DNA of 64,000 nucleotides from Robiginitalea sediminis (lineage in GTDB: Bacteria; Bacteroidota; Bacteroidia; Flavobacteriales; Flavobacteriaceae): positions 562,369 through 626,368 of the forward strand of contig NZ_NGNR01000001.1 of the NCBI RefSeq assembly GCF_002198115.1. The letters run 5' to 3'. Positions 16,231 through 26,177 of this stretch are shown piece by piece. The number at the start of each line of letters is the position of its first letter. Within the stretch, counting starts at the first letter, position 1. The notes beneath the pieces were generated by a model. It saw nothing but the letters and a program-made list of their open reading frames with translations. It ran no database searches and was not told the origin of the DNA. A program made the position numbers and the translations under genes.

Positions 16231-17214
16231 ATGGCAAAAGACACGACCGAAGGCGTAGACCTGCAGCAACTGGCCGCCCTGATCCGAGGGGGTCTGGACA
16301 GTATTTTTAACGGCGTCCTCAAGGGGTTTGTCTATCTTAAAAAGCGAGCGGTTTTCCTTGCCATACTTATTGTGGCAGGGATCGCTGCAGGATGGGGGCT
16401 TTCCCAGTGGAAGGGGAAGGAGTACAAGGTGGAAGTCATTGTACAGCCCAACATGAAAAGCAAGAATTACCTGTATGACGCCGTGGCCGAAATGGAAGCA
16501 AACCTCAATTCGGGCAACCAGGCCTTCTTTGCCTCGGCAGGGGTGGAAACCCAGCCGCTTCCGGAACTTAGTGTTGAAATCGGACCGGTTTCGCAAGACA
16601 CCGAGACCCTTAGGAACAAGGATTACCTGAAGTACCTCGAACTGCTGGACCGGTTTAAGGAAGACGCTACCATCCGGGAAGTCATCCAGGAGGAGATCCT
16701 GGAGAAATCGGCGCTTAACCACCGGCTCACGTTTACCTTCGAAGACCCGGAAATGGGCCCGTATGTCGTTGAAAAGCTGGTAGCCTACATCAACTCCAAC
16801 CCGTATTTCTCCCAGCTGATCGGGAGGAGTCGCGAGAACAGTATGGACCGTATTGCTTCCAACGAGGCCCTCATCGTGCAAATAGACTCCCTTCTGAATA
16901 ACTATACAGAGGAGCTCGGGCGGGCTTCAGCCCTTGCAAGCGGGCAACTCCTGCTGGACGCAGGGCAGGCCATGGACCCTGCCTCCCTGATCCAGATCAA
17001 AAGTGGTCTGCAGCGGGACAATGAAATGTTGCGCTATAACCTCGTGCGGGAAACAAGCCCAGTGGAGATCCTGAATTTCGGAAAAGTGCAGCCTGTGCGC
17101 AAAAGCCTGACAGAATCCTATCTGTTCCAGATACCCCTTCTGCTGCTTTTGCTGTTCTTCGCAGGGGACTTCCTGCGCTATATCAACAGCAAGGCCCGGG
17201 AATTAAAGGACTGA
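16231..17214 (+). CDS. Wzz-like polysaccharide chain-length determinant protein
   Basis: 327 residues with two membrane helices at about 40-57 and 295-313 flanking a periplasmic, partly coiled-coil region; this is the polysaccharide co-polymerase layout. No C-terminal tyrosine-kinase (Walker) domain is present, so it resembles class 1 Wzz rather than Wzc. It opens the surface-polysaccharide locus and ends one base before the rfbB start. It probably sets the chain length of the polymer made by the Wzy-like protein encoded at 26,178. No Wza-type export lipoprotein is next to it. Confidence 0.75.
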   Translation: MAKDTTEGVDLQQLAALIRGGLDSIFNGVLKGFVYLKKRAVFLAILIVAGIAAGWGLSQWKGKEYKVEVIVQPNMKSKNYLYDAVAEMEANLNSGNQAFFASAGVETQPLPELSVEIGPVSQDTETLRNKDYLKYLELLDRFKEDATIREVIQEEILEKSALNHRLTFTFEDPEMGPYVVEKLVAYINSNPYFSQLIGRSRENSMDRIASNEALIVQIDSLLNNYTEELGRASALASGQLLLDAGQAMDPASLIQIKSGLQRDNEMLRYNLVRETSPVEILNFGKVQPVRKSLTESYLFQIPLLLLLLFFAGDFLRYINSKARELKD

Positions 17215-17215
17215 A

Positions 17216-18238
17216 ATGCCGGAATCTGTCGATATTAAGACGATACTTGTTACCGGGGGTGCGGGGTTCATCGGCTCCAATTTCATACGTTATATCCTGG
17301 AAACCCGGCCCGAATGGCAGGTGGTAAACCTGGACAAACTCACCTATGCCAGCAACCCGGAGGCCCTGGAAATGTTTAACACCTCCTCCCGCTATACCTT
17401 TGCCAAGGGCGATATTGCCGACCGGGAATTCCTGGAAGACCTTTTTGACCATTACCGCTTCGATGCCGTGGTGCATTTCGCGGCAGAATCCCACGTAGAC
17501 AATAGTATTTCGGCCCCGGCCGCTTTTATCCAGACCAACCTGGTAGGTACTTTCACCCTCCTGGAGACCTGTCGCAGGCATTGGTTGAATGACCAAGTTG
17601 CTGGCGGCGGCCGATTTCTCCACATATCCACAGACGAGGTTTACGGTTCCCTGGGGGAAAGCGGGAAATTCAACGAAGAGAGCCCCTACCGCCCCAACAG
17701 CCCATACAGCGCTTCCAAAGCAGGGTCGGACCACCTGGCACGAAGCTATTTCCACACCTACGGCATGGATGTGGTCATCACAAATTGCTCCAATAACTAC
17801 GGGCCATACCAGCACGCGGAAAAGTTTATCCCCACCATCATCCGGAAGGCCCTTTCGGGCCAGGAGATCCCGGTGTACGGAGACGGTACTAACGTCCGGG
17901 ACTGGCTCTATGTGGAAGACCACTGCGAGGCCCTACTGGTTTGCCTGGAAAAGGCTGCCGCGGGGGAGCAATATGTGATAGGCGGCAACAACGAATGGGC
18001 CAACCTGGACCTGGTCCGTTATATTTGTAAACGCCTTGACAAACTAGCTCCGCGCGCAGACGGCGCCCCTTATTACAACCAGATGCGCCTGGTAACCGAC
18101 AGGCTGGGGCACGACAGGCGTTATGCCGTAGATGCGGGTAAGCTGCATTCCCAATTGGGGTGGGCGCCCCGGACCGGATTTCAGGAGGGGATGGACAGGA
18201 CCATAACATGGTATTTGCAAAAATTCAAAAAGGCATAA
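17216..18238 (+). CDS. rfbB: dTDP-glucose 4,6-dehydratase
   Basis: 340 residues; extended SDR enzyme converting dTDP-glucose to dTDP-4-keto-6-deoxyglucose, the second step of dTDP-L-rhamnose synthesis. NAD-binding [12 protein letters not shown] is at residues 12-23, the catalytic [11 protein letters not shown] follows, and the active-site tyrosine/lysine pair is in [11 protein letters not shown]. Family segments [11 protein letters not shown] and [10 protein letters not shown] are intact. Starts immediately after the wzz stop and one base before rfbA; part of the rfbBACD set. Confidence 0.97.
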   Translation: MPESVDIKTILVTGGAGFIGSNFIRYILETRPEWQVVNLDKLTYASNPEALEMFNTSSRYTFAKGDIADREFLEDLFDHYRFDAVVHFAAESHVDNSISAPAAFIQTNLVGTFTLLETCRRHWLNDQVAGGGRFLHISTDEVYGSLGESGKFNEESPYRPNSPYSASKAGSDHLARSYFHTYGMDVVITNCSNNYGPYQHAEKFIPTIIRKALSGQEIPVYGDGTNVRDWLYVEDHCEALLVCLEKAAAGEQYVIGGNNEWANLDLVRYICKRLDKLAPRADGAPYYNQMRLVTDRLGHDRRYAVDAGKLHSQLGWAPRTGFQEGMDRTITWYLQKFKKA

Positions 18239-18239
18239 T

Positions 18240-19103
18240 ATGAAGGGTATCATCCTGGCAGGAGGATCGGGGACACGCCTATATCCGCTAACAAGGGCCA
18301 TAAGCAAGCAATTGATGCCGGTCTACGATAAGCCTATGATCTATTACCCGCTGGCAACCCTTATGAGCGCCGGCATCCGGGATATCCTGATCATTACCAC
18401 CCCGGAAGACCATCCCTTGTTCCAAAAACTCCTCTCGGATGGCAGCCAATTGGGGTGCAGCTTTCAGTACGCCACCCAGGACCGTCCCGGAGGCATAGCT
18501 GAGGCCTTCCGGATTGGGCGGGATTTTATCGGGGCGGACAAAGTGGCGCTTATCCTGGGCGACAACCTGTTTTACGGTGCCGGCCTGGCCAACACCCTCC
18601 GGGAAGCCTGCGACCCGGAAGGCGGGGTAATCTTTGCCTACCATGTCCAGAACCCGGAGCGTTATGGGGTGGTAAACCTGGACCAGGAAGGACGGGTGGT
18701 GTCCATGGAGGAAAAACCCTCCAGACCTACCTCCAACCTGGCAGTCCCGGGCATTTACTTTTACGACAATGAGGTAGTACGCCTGGCCGACCAGATAGCC
18801 CCAAGTGCCCGTGGCGAGCTCGAAATCACAGATATCAACAAGGCGTACCTCCAAGCCGGGAAACTCCAGGTCCGGGTCCTGGACCGTGGGACGGCCTGGC
18901 TGGACACCGGGACCATTGACGCCCTCATGCAGGCTTCCCAGTTCGTGGAGGTCATCGAAAGCCGCCAGGGCCTGAAGATTGGCGCTATAGAGGAGGTGGC
19001 TTTTGAGATGGGGTATATCGATGAAGCCCAGTTGAGGGCTCTGGCCGAACCCCTGTTAAAAAGCGGCTACGGAGAATATCTGCTACGCCTCATTGAATCC
19101 TGA
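18240..19103 (+). CDS. rfbA: Glucose-1-phosphate thymidylyltransferase
   Basis: 287 residues, normal length. It makes dTDP-glucose from dTTP and glucose-1-phosphate. The nucleotide-binding signature [16 protein letters not shown] is at the N-terminus, with [17 protein letters not shown] and LGDNLFYG further on, and WLDTGT near residue 220. All are typical of RmlA, which is usually feedback-inhibited by dTDP-rhamnose. It starts two bases after the rfbB stop. Confidence 0.97.
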   Translation: MKGIILAGGSGTRLYPLTRAISKQLMPVYDKPMIYYPLATLMSAGIRDILIITTPEDHPLFQKLLSDGSQLGCSFQYATQDRPGGIAEAFRIGRDFIGADKVALILGDNLFYGAGLANTLREACDPEGGVIFAYHVQNPERYGVVNLDQEGRVVSMEEKPSRPTSNLAVPGIYFYDNEVVRLADQIAPSARGELEITDINKAYLQAGKLQVRVLDRGTAWLDTGTIDALMQASQFVEVIESRQGLKIGAIEEVAFEMGYIDEAQLRALAEPLLKSGYGEYLLRLIES

Positions 19104-19108
19104 ATCCT

Positions 19109-19657
19109 ATGCCCAGAATAGAACAGACTCCGCTTCCCGGATGCTTCCTGATCCATCCCGACGTCCATGAGGATGCGCGGGGGGTGTTCCTGGAATCCTT
19201 CAACCGGAAATCGTTGCAGGCCTTACCTGGGGGCTGTCCGGATTTTGTCCAGGACAACCTCTCGGTTTCCAAAAAGCATGTGTTGCGGGGGCTGCACTAC
19301 CAAAAAGGGCCGGATGCACAGGCCAAACTGGTGCGGGTGTTAAAAGGCAGGGTTCGCGATGTGGTGGTGGACCTAAGACCCGGGAGCCCTACTGTGGGCC
19401 ACTATTTTTCCATAGAATTATCGGACCGCAACCACCTGGCGGTCTTTATCCCCAAGGGGATGGCCCATGGGTTTCTTTCCCTGGAAGACGACACCCTTTT
19501 TTCCTACAAGTGCGACGCCTACTATGCCCCCGGGGCCGAAGCGGGCATTCGTTACGATGACGCCAGCCTGGCTATTGACTGGGGGGTTCCGCACGACTCC
19601 ATTATCCTTTCCGAAAAGGACAAGGGGTTGCCCGGCTATAATCAGGCAGACCTATGA
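19109..19657 (+). CDS. rfbC: dTDP-4-dehydrorhamnose 3,5-epimerase
   Basis: 182 residues; cupin-fold RmlC. Conserved features are the entry GVFLESFNRKS, the active-site histidine in LRGLHYQKGP, the DVVVDLR strand, and GMAHGFLSLEDD before the YKCDAYYAPG region. It epimerises C3 and C5 of dTDP-4-keto-6-deoxyglucose. It overlaps rfbD by 4 bp (ATGA). Confidence 0.96.
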   Translation: MPRIEQTPLPGCFLIHPDVHEDARGVFLESFNRKSLQALPGGCPDFVQDNLSVSKKHVLRGLHYQKGPDAQAKLVRVLKGRVRDVVVDLRPGSPTVGHYFSIELSDRNHLAVFIPKGMAHGFLSLEDDTLFSYKCDAYYAPGAEAGIRYDDASLAIDWGVPHDSIILSEKDKGLPGYNQADL

Positions 19658-20433
19658 AGAAAGTGGTCGTAACCGGGGCCGGGGGCCAGCTGGGCCAGAC
19701 CTTGAGGGATCTTTCCATGGACTTTCCCAGGATAGCGGCCCGCTTTTTCACAAAAGAAGAACTGGACATAACAGACGCGGATCAGGTTAATGCCGTATTT
19801 GATGAAATACGCCCGGAGTATTGTATTAATTGTGCCGCGTATACCCGGGTGGATGAGGCCGAAAGGAACCCTGAAGCGGCTATGGCCGTTAATGCCCTGG
19901 GGGCAGCCAACCTGGCCAGGGCATGCGCCGAGAACAACGCGTTTATGTTGCAGCTATCCACCGATTATGTCTTCGATGGTCGGAAGAAGGAAGGATACAC
20001 GCCACAGGACACCCCAAGCCCCATAAATGTCTATGGCAGGTCCAAATGGGAGGGCGAACAGGAGGTGCAACGTCAGGCGGACCGCTATCTCATTGTCCGG
20101 ACCTCCTGGCTCTATTCCAGGAAATACGGCCCCAATTTCTACCTCACTATTGCCGGAAAAGCAGCCCGTGGGGAACCGATATCCGTTACCGACCAGCAAA
20201 CGGGCTGCCCTACCCTTGCCGACCACCTGTCCGCCTATTTGTGGCAGGTAGTAGAAGGGGATCCACCACCATCCGGGATTGTCCATTACACAGATGGCGA
20301 GGCCATGACCTGGTACGACTTTGCTTCCCGTATCCTCTCGGAGATCGGGAAATTAGAACCGGGCAGGCTTTTAAGGGCGGATAATTATCGTAGTTTTGCC
20401 AGAAGACCCAGGCATAGCATCCTTTTACCTTAG
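19654..20433 (+). CDS. rfbD: dTDP-4-dehydrorhamnose reductase, C-terminally short
   Basis: 259 residues. RmlD reduces dTDP-4-dehydrorhamnose to dTDP-L-rhamnose with NADPH. The NADP-binding [23 protein letters not shown], and YGRSKWEGE catalytic tyrosine/lysine are intact. The usual family end, RPxxSVLDxxK followed by about 25-30 more residues, is missing: the protein stops at RPRHSILLP. Only 20 bp remain before gmd, and neither other frame carries a recognisable RmlD tail. The loss may be a deletion at the rfbD-gmd junction or a tolerated shortening; activity is uncertain. Confidence 0.88.
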   Translation: MKKVVVTGAGGQLGQTLRDLSMDFPRIAARFFTKEELDITDADQVNAVFDEIRPEYCINCAAYTRVDEAERNPEAAMAVNALGAANLARACAENNAFMLQLSTDYVFDGRKKEGYTPQDTPSPINVYGRSKWEGEQEVQRQADRYLIVRTSWLYSRKYGPNFYLTIAGKAARGEPISVTDQQTGCPTLADHLSAYLWQVVEGDPPPSGIVHYTDGEAMTWYDFASRILSEIGKLEPGRLLRADNYRSFARRPRHSILLP

Positions 20434-20453
20434 AAATCAAACGACTCCAATAC

Positions 20454-21569
20454 ATGGGAAAAGTAGCATTGATCACAGGGGTTACCGGTCAGGACGGGGC
20501 CTATCTGAGCGAGTTTTTGTTGAAGAAAGGGTATGAAGTACACGGCATTAAACGCCGGTCCTCTTTATTCAATACCGACCGGATTGACCACCTTTACCAG
20601 GACCCTCATGTAGAAAACCGCAATTACTTTCTGCATTACGGGGATATGACCGACAGTACAAACCTGATCCGGCTCATCCAGGAAATCCAACCGGATGAAA
20701 TCTACAACCTGGCCGCTATGAGCCATGTGCATGTCTCTTTCCAGACACCTGAATACACCGCCAACGCAGATGGTATTGGCACCCTTAGGATACTAGACGC
20801 CGTTCGGCTGCTGGGACTTTCGGAGAAGACGCGGATCTACCAGGCTTCAACCTCCGAGTTGTATGGAAAGGTCCAGGAGGTACCACAGACCGAAACGACT
20901 CCGTTCTATCCGCGAAGCCCGTATGCCGTTGCCAAGATGTACGCCTACTGGATTACAGTCAATTACCGGGAAGCCTATGGCATGTACGCCTGCAACGGTA
21001 TCCTTTTCAACCACGAGTCGCCCATACGAGGGGAAACCTTTGTAACCCGGAAGATCACAAGGGCGGTTTCCCGGATTGCTATGGGCTTGCAGGACAGATT
21101 TTACCTGGGGAATCTCGACGCCCAGAGGGATTGGGGCCATGCCAAGGATTACGTGCGCATGATGTGGATGATTCTTCAGGCCGACGAGCCGGAAGACTGG
21201 GTCATCGCAACGGGGAAAACCACCTCGGTCCGGGATTTTGTTCGGATGAGTTTCAGGCAGGTCGGGATCGAGCTGGAGTTTAAGGGGGAAGGCGTAGCAG
21301 AGAAAGCCTTTATCAAGTCGTGCAGCCAGCCGGAGTATCAGCTGCCGGTAGGCAAGGAAGTCCTGAGCGTGGACCCCAAATACTTCCGCCCTACAGAGGT
21401 GGACCTGCTAATTGGGGATGCCACTAAGGCCCGCACCAAATTGGGCTGGGTACCCCAGTACGACCTGGAGCAGTTGGTGGCCGACATGATGTCGTCCGAC
21501 CTCAAGCTCATGAAGCGCGAACAGTACCTCAAGGACGGGGGCTACACCATAATGAACTATTTCGAATAA
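20454..21569 (+). CDS. gmd: GDP-mannose 4,6-dehydratase
   Basis: 371 residues. It converts GDP-D-mannose to GDP-4-keto-6-deoxymannose, first step to GDP-L-fucose. The NADP motif [19 protein letters not shown] is at the N-terminus, followed by [33 protein letters not shown] and the catalytic YxxxK in [12 protein letters not shown], then [15 protein letters not shown]. All are diagnostic of Gmd. Followed after 3 bp by fcl. Confidence 0.98.
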   Translation: MGKVALITGVTGQDGAYLSEFLLKKGYEVHGIKRRSSLFNTDRIDHLYQDPHVENRNYFLHYGDMTDSTNLIRLIQEIQPDEIYNLAAMSHVHVSFQTPEYTANADGIGTLRILDAVRLLGLSEKTRIYQASTSELYGKVQEVPQTETTPFYPRSPYAVAKMYAYWITVNYREAYGMYACNGILFNHESPIRGETFVTRKITRAVSRIAMGLQDRFYLGNLDAQRDWGHAKDYVRMMWMILQADEPEDWVIATGKTTSVRDFVRMSFRQVGIELEFKGEGVAEKAFIKSCSQPEYQLPVGKEVLSVDPKYFRPTEVDLLIGDATKARTKLGWVPQYDLEQLVADMMSSDLKLMKREQYLKDGGYTIMNYFE

Positions 21570-21572
21570 AAG

Positions 21573-22526
21573 ATGGATAAGGCCGATAAAATCTACATTG
21601 CCGGTCACCGGGGGATGGTTGGGTCGGCTATTTGGCGGGCGCTTCAGAAGAAGGGGTATACCCGTCTGGTAGGGCGCAGCAGTGCGGAACTGGACCTGCG
21701 CAACCAGGCGGATGTTTATACCTTTCTCGCTTCCGAAAAACCGGATGTGGTTATCGATGCTGCCGCGCGCGTTGGGGGAATCCTGGCCAATGACACCTAC
21801 CCCTATCAGTTCCTGATGGAAAACCTGAGCATCCAGAACAACCTCATCCAGGGGGCACTTTCGGCCGGGGTGCAACGGTTTGTTTTTCTCGGGAGCTCCT
21901 GTATTTACCCGAAAATGGCACCTCAGCCCCTCAAGGAGGACTACCTGCTCACCGGGCCGCTGGAGCCCACCAACCAGTGGTATGCCATCGCCAAAATCGC
22001 TGGGGTAAAACTGTGCGAAGCCGTTCGAAAACAATTCGGGCATTACTATGTGAGCCTGATGCCGACCAACCTGTATGGTCCCTTCGACAATTTCGATCTG
22101 AAGACATCCCACGTCCTTCCAGCGATGCTGCGAAAGTTTCACGAGGCCAGCCGGGATGGAGACAGGCCGGTAGAACTCTGGGGGTCCGGATCCCCCATGA
22201 GGGAATTCCTCCACGTGGACGATATGGCAGAAGCGGTGGTTTTTGCAGTAGAAAACGAATTGCCGGAGCACTTGTATAATGTCGGGACCGGAACGGACCT
22301 GACCATACGGGAGCTGGCTGGGGTAATCCAAAAAGTGACCGGTCACAAAGGGGAGATACTATGGGATTCGGGCAAACCCGACGGTACCCCGCGTAAACTT
22401 ATGGATGTCTCCCGCCTGGAGCAGGCCGGCTGGAAGGCCAGGATAGAACTGGAAGCAGGTATACGGGACACCTATCAGTGGTTTTTAAAACACCAGGGCG
22501 GCCTTAAGCAAGTCAAGATAACCTAA
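21573..22526 (+). CDS. fcl: GDP-L-fucose synthase
   Basis: 317 residues; epimerase-reductase completing GDP-L-fucose synthesis from the Gmd product. The NADP motif IAGHRGMVGSAIWRAL is at residues 9-24, and FLGSSCIYPKMAPQPLKE and the catalytic tyrosine/lysine in NQWYAIAKIAGVKLCEA match WcaG/Fcl closely. Genes before and after are on the same strand with only small gaps. Confidence 0.97.
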   Translation: MDKADKIYIAGHRGMVGSAIWRALQKKGYTRLVGRSSAELDLRNQADVYTFLASEKPDVVIDAAARVGGILANDTYPYQFLMENLSIQNNLIQGALSAGVQRFVFLGSSCIYPKMAPQPLKEDYLLTGPLEPTNQWYAIAKIAGVKLCEAVRKQFGHYYVSLMPTNLYGPFDNFDLKTSHVLPAMLRKFHEASRDGDRPVELWGSGSPMREFLHVDDMAEAVVFAVENELPEHLYNVGTGTDLTIRELAGVIQKVTGHKGEILWDSGKPDGTPRKLMDVSRLEQAGWKARIELEAGIRDTYQWFLKHQGGLKQVKIT

Positions 22527-22536
22527 CACCCGCCGA

Positions 22537-23052
22537 ATGCCCAGGGAAGGGATTGGTTTCAGGAATACAGAGGGCTTTAGAGCGCGTACCATCCGAATTT
22601 TGGTTCTTTCGGGAATGTGCATGGGCCTGGTTTTAGCTTGCCGCCCTACAGATACCCAGTGGCTGGAAAGGGAGGCGGGCAACCGAGTCCTGGATTTGAA
22701 ATACATCAATGATTCCCTGGGGCTTGTGCTTTGGGATATCCGGACAGAGCCTTTGAAGGGCGAAAAGGGCTACACCGTGCGGGTGTACCTGGAGGCGGAG
22801 AACCCGGAAGCCTACTCCAGTGGGCACTATTTCTATTTGCATTTCTACCCCAGGAAGGCCCGGGAGGGCTCCGGGGCCTTTTCGGGCCTTACCACCCGCC
22901 AGGTATATCCCAAAAACGGACTCCTGGTGTTTGAAGGGACGCTCATAACGGACCGGGATCGATTTGAAATGTTGAGGTACGGGTTGGTGAACCCCGAGAA
23001 GAAACGACTTTTTACATTGGCCGTAGACACTATGGCGATAGAACTCAGGTAG
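22537..23052 (+). CDS. Hypothetical lipoprotein inside the polysaccharide locus
   Basis: 171 residues, unrecognised. A signal sequence with a long N-region ends in a lipobox (LVLAC, Cys35). The mature ~137 residues look mainly beta-stranded, with many Tyr/Phe (SSGHYFYLHFYPRK) and no obvious catalytic motif. Its position between fcl and the flippase gene, 10 bp after fcl, suggests a role in assembly, export or anchoring of the polymer (inference). A later methionine would destroy the signal peptide, so the ATG at 22537 is kept. Confidence 0.6.
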   Translation: MPREGIGFRNTEGFRARTIRILVLSGMCMGLVLACRPTDTQWLEREAGNRVLDLKYINDSLGLVLWDIRTEPLKGEKGYTVRVYLEAENPEAYSSGHYFYLHFYPRKAREGSGAFSGLTTRQVYPKNGLLVFEGTLITDRDRFEMLRYGLVNPEKKRLFTLAVDTMAIELR

Positions 23053-23091
23053 ATTAAAGCACGACCCCCCGTTACACCGGGAGAACCGCCT

Positions 23092-24444
23092 ATGCAGAAA
23101 CTGCGATTTCCAAAAAGCCTCGTTACCGGCCAGGACCAGAAGGAACTTACCAGGAAGGCGGGCGTTTTCATTTTTTTTCGCATTGCCGCCCTTATCCTGG
23201 GGTATGCTTTTACCCTGGTAGTCATCAAGTATTTCGGCAGCCCGGTTTACAGTATGGTGGTTCTGGGGTTTACCATTTTTACGGTCATTTCCATCGTGGG
23301 CAAACTCGGATACGATGTCACCCTGACGCGCTATGTGGCTGAGGCCGGTTCCGGGAAGGAGTTGCTCTCCGGGCTGCTCTCCCGTGCATTGCTGCGCAGC
23401 CTGCTCTTTTCCAGCCTGATTGCCGGGGTGATTCTCCTGTTTCGCGAAGCGATTGGCATACATATCTTCAAACGCCCGCAGTTCACGGAATTCCTCTTCT
23501 GGACCGCCCTTACCTTTCCTTTGTGGTCCTTAGTTTTCATCTTCAACGGCCTGTTTCGAGGCCTGAGGAAGAATACCCTGTTTTCATTCTATACGGCCTT
23601 TGGCAGGTTTTTCCTGAGCCTGGGCCTTTTGGCCCTGGCCATCTGGTTGCTGGATGACATGGGGGAGACTATCCCAATCCTGGTACATTTCCTGGCCATT
23701 GCCCTGTTGCTCCTCAGTTGCGCGTATTTTGCCTTCCGGGTTTTCGGATTCACCCTGAGCCGTGTTCCCAAAGATGTCTTTCGCCCGTTCGCCCTGAGTT
23801 CACGCCCCATATTATACACCTCTATCGTGGCTATCCTCCTGGTTTGGGTAGACCGTTTTTTCGTTGGCGCCTATCTGGAGGAGTCCGCTGTGGCCGTCTA
23901 CGACGTCAGTGCCAAACTGGCCCTGTTGGTATCGTTTAACCTGGACGCCATCAATTCCATTTTAGCCCCCAAAATTGTCTCCCTCTACGACAAGGATAAC
24001 CTGCGGCCGCTGCAAAAGCTCCTCAACTATGCCGTAGGGGTCAGCTCTGCCATTGCGATCTTTACCTTATTTGTACTGTGGGCGGGGTCCGACCTCATCC
24101 TGGGTTTTTTCGGGCCGGAGTATCTTGCAGGGGCGGGGGTGTTGCTTTTACTGGGGACCGGCCAGGCCATCAGTTGTATTTGCGGTTCTGTCGGCAACAT
24201 CCTGCAGATGACCAACCACCAGCATTTCCATTTTCGGATCATGGCCGTAGGCCTGGTCCTGAACCTGGTCCTGAATTTCACCCTGGTCGGCAGGTTTGGC
24301 ATCGAAGGAGTGGCCTTTGCTACTTTTGCCAGCCTGGTATGTTGGAATATCATGGGGGCCTATTATGTCAAAAAGAAACTGGGCCTGACCAGCCACCTTT
24401 CTGTACGGGCGGCCAGGAGCATAAAACAAAACGACGATGCCTGA
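23092..24444 (+). CDS. Wzx-type polysaccharide flippase (oligosaccharide translocase)
   Basis: 450 residues with about 12 predicted membrane helices and the MOP-superfamily pattern. It should flip undecaprenyl-diphosphate-linked repeat units across the inner membrane. The N-terminus (FRIAALILGYAFTLVVIKYF) and the mid-protein LVWVDRFFVGAYL match polysaccharide_synt-type flippases. The stop overlaps the first sulfotransferase start by 8 bp. Confidence 0.88.
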   Translation: MQKLRFPKSLVTGQDQKELTRKAGVFIFFRIAALILGYAFTLVVIKYFGSPVYSMVVLGFTIFTVISIVGKLGYDVTLTRYVAEAGSGKELLSGLLSRALLRSLLFSSLIAGVILLFREAIGIHIFKRPQFTEFLFWTALTFPLWSLVFIFNGLFRGLRKNTLFSFYTAFGRFFLSLGLLALAIWLLDDMGETIPILVHFLAIALLLLSCAYFAFRVFGFTLSRVPKDVFRPFALSSRPILYTSIVAILLVWVDRFFVGAYLEESAVAVYDVSAKLALLVSFNLDAINSILAPKIVSLYDKDNLRPLQKLLNYAVGVSSAIAIFTLFVLWAGSDLILGFFGPEYLAGAGVLLLLGTGQAISCICGSVGNILQMTNHQHFHFRIMAVGLVLNLVLNFTLVGRFGIEGVAFATFASLVCWNIMGAYYVKKKLGLTSHLSVRAARSIKQNDDA

Positions 24445-25342
24445 ATTAATTCCCAATGCCTTTCTGATTGGCGTCCAAAAATCGGCGACCACCTCGTTGT
24501 ACGACTGGATCGGTCAGCACCCTGATGTATGCGCCCCATTTTCCATGAAGGACACCCCTTTTTTCATCGACGATACCCTCTACGCAAAAGGCACTTCTTT
24601 TCTGGATGAGGTCTACCGAAGGGAGTTCGGGGGGCAGCGTATTATCCTGAACGGCAGCGCCAATATCATTTACTTCGAACATTCCATAAAGCGCATGGCG
24701 CAGTGCAACCCCCAAGCCAAACTGCTTTTGGTGTTACGCAACCCGGTGGAACGGGCTATCTCGGCCTACAATTTTGCGGTAAAGCGCAATATGGAGGATT
24801 TGCCTCTCATAGAGGCCGTGAACCGGGAGCCGGAACGCATTGCCACGGGAGACCTCAGAACCCTTTCGAACAACACCTACGTGGACCACGGGAAATACTA
24901 TGAACAGATCTCCCGCCTTTACAACTACTATCCGGAGTCTCAGGTACTGATCTTCCTCTATGAGGATATTCGCTCCAATCCGTCTGAGGTGATTGCCAAA
25001 ACCTATGCCTTTTTGGGCCTCGACCCCTCCTTTGAGCCCAACCTGAGGTCCCTGAACAAGACGGGCAGCGTTCGCTTTGCCTGGATCCGGAATGCCCTTT
25101 ACAGCCAGTCCGGCATCAAAAAGTTCCTGGTCAAAAATGTCCTGGACAAGATCCTGCCCTACGACCGGAAGTACCGGCTGAAAATCTTTTTCCTTAACCT
25201 GGTCACCAGTAAAACCAAGGAACGTCCGCAGTCCGGGCCAGACCTCACCGAGGCGCGCGCCCTTATCCGGAAGCAACTCCAGCCGGACATAGAAAAACTA
25301 CAGGGCCTTCTGGGGCGCGATTTAAACCATTGGAATTCTTAA
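24437..25342 (+). CDS. Sulfotransferase, PAPS-dependent (first of two)
   Basis: 301 residues. The 5'-phosphosulfate-binding loop is GVQKSATTSLYDWIG near residues 12-26, and the 3'-phosphate motif is LRNPVERAISAYNF near 98-111; both are typical of carbohydrate sulfotransferase-like families. No signal peptide, so it is expected to act in the cytoplasm before flipping. It probably transfers sulfate from PAPS to a sugar of the repeat unit. Acceptor not predictable. Confidence 0.85.
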   Translation: MPELIPNAFLIGVQKSATTSLYDWIGQHPDVCAPFSMKDTPFFIDDTLYAKGTSFLDEVYRREFGGQRIILNGSANIIYFEHSIKRMAQCNPQAKLLLVLRNPVERAISAYNFAVKRNMEDLPLIEAVNREPERIATGDLRTLSNNTYVDHGKYYEQISRLYNYYPESQVLIFLYEDIRSNPSEVIAKTYAFLGLDPSFEPNLRSLNKTGSVRFAWIRNALYSQSGIKKFLVKNVLDKILPYDRKYRLKIFFLNLVTSKTKERPQSGPDLTEARALIRKQLQPDIEKLQGLLGRDLNHWNS

Positions 25343-25345
25343 GAC

Positions 25346-26173
25346 ATGACCTTACGCACCATAAAAAGCAAAATGGAACAAGCTACCCGGTTGCTGATGG
25401 TAAACACCATCACGCGCAAAAACGGGTCGGTCCTCCTTGTCGAATACCCCAAATCCGGCGGGACCTGGCTGGGGCAGCTTATTGCAGACTATCTGGAGCT
25501 GCCTTTCCCCCGGAACCGAATGCCGGTGTGGGGCAAGTCCGTATTCCATAGCCATTACCTGCCAACAGGACGCATCCCTCAAAATAAGAAGATTGTTTAT
25601 CTGGTCCGGGACGGGAGGGACGTCATGGTTTCCCTGTATTTCCACCAACTCATTTGGAACGAAAAAAACCGCCTCAACCCCAAGGATGTCCATTACCACC
25701 GCAAACAGACCGGCTTTGCCGACTTCGAAGATGTTGCCGGAAACATGAAGGCGTTTATCGAATATGCCTTTACCTCCAGGCCCAGTAAGTGGCAGCAATT
25801 CACCTTTATGGGAAACTGGGCCTCCTACAACAGTGCCTGGCACGCGGAAATGCAGAAGGGCAGAGGCAACATCTACATGATCCGCTACGAAGACCTGCTG
25901 GAAGACACTTTTAAGGCCATGAAGGCCCTGTTGCAGGACCATCTGGGGGTTGCCCGGGTAGACGATGAAAAGCTGCGGGCAACAGTACAAAAATTCTCTT
26001 TCGAGAACCAGGCCAAACGGAAGAAAGGGGAGGAGAACAAAAGCAGTTTTTTACGAAAGGGGATTGCCGGGGATTGGAAAAATTACTTCGGACCTGCAGA
26101 AAAGGAGTATTTTAAGGAACAAACCGGAAACCTCCTGATAGACCTGGGTTACGAAGAAGACATGAACTGGTAA
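25346..26173 (+). CDS. Sulfotransferase, PAPS-dependent (second of two)
   Basis: 275 residues. The 5'-PSB loop YPKSGGTWLGQLI lies near residues 33-45 and the 3'-PB motif VRDGRDVMVSLYFHQ near 93-107; a conserved RKGIAGDWKNYF (residues 231-242) is the well-known RxGxxGDWKN end of sulfotransferase family 1. It belongs to a different subfamily from its neighbour, suggesting two different acceptor positions. The genes are 3 bp apart. Confidence 0.88.
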   Translation: MTLRTIKSKMEQATRLLMVNTITRKNGSVLLVEYPKSGGTWLGQLIADYLELPFPRNRMPVWGKSVFHSHYLPTGRIPQNKKIVYLVRDGRDVMVSLYFHQLIWNEKNRLNPKDVHYHRKQTGFADFEDVAGNMKAFIEYAFTSRPSKWQQFTFMGNWASYNSAWHAEMQKGRGNIYMIRYEDLLEDTFKAMKALLQDHLGVARVDDEKLRATVQKFSFENQAKRKKGEENKSSFLRKGIAGDWKNYFGPAEKEYFKEQTGNLLIDLGYEEDMNW

Positions 26174-26177
26174 CGTC

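Noticed and set aside
17616-17630. DnaA-box-like TATCCACA in rfbB
   Set aside because: Single copy in coding sequence without the AT-rich region or clusters that mark oriC.
22210-22219. TCCACGTGGA as a second parS site
   Set aside because: Only the central 10 bp match; it falls in the conserved FLHVDD codons of fcl and has wrong flanks.
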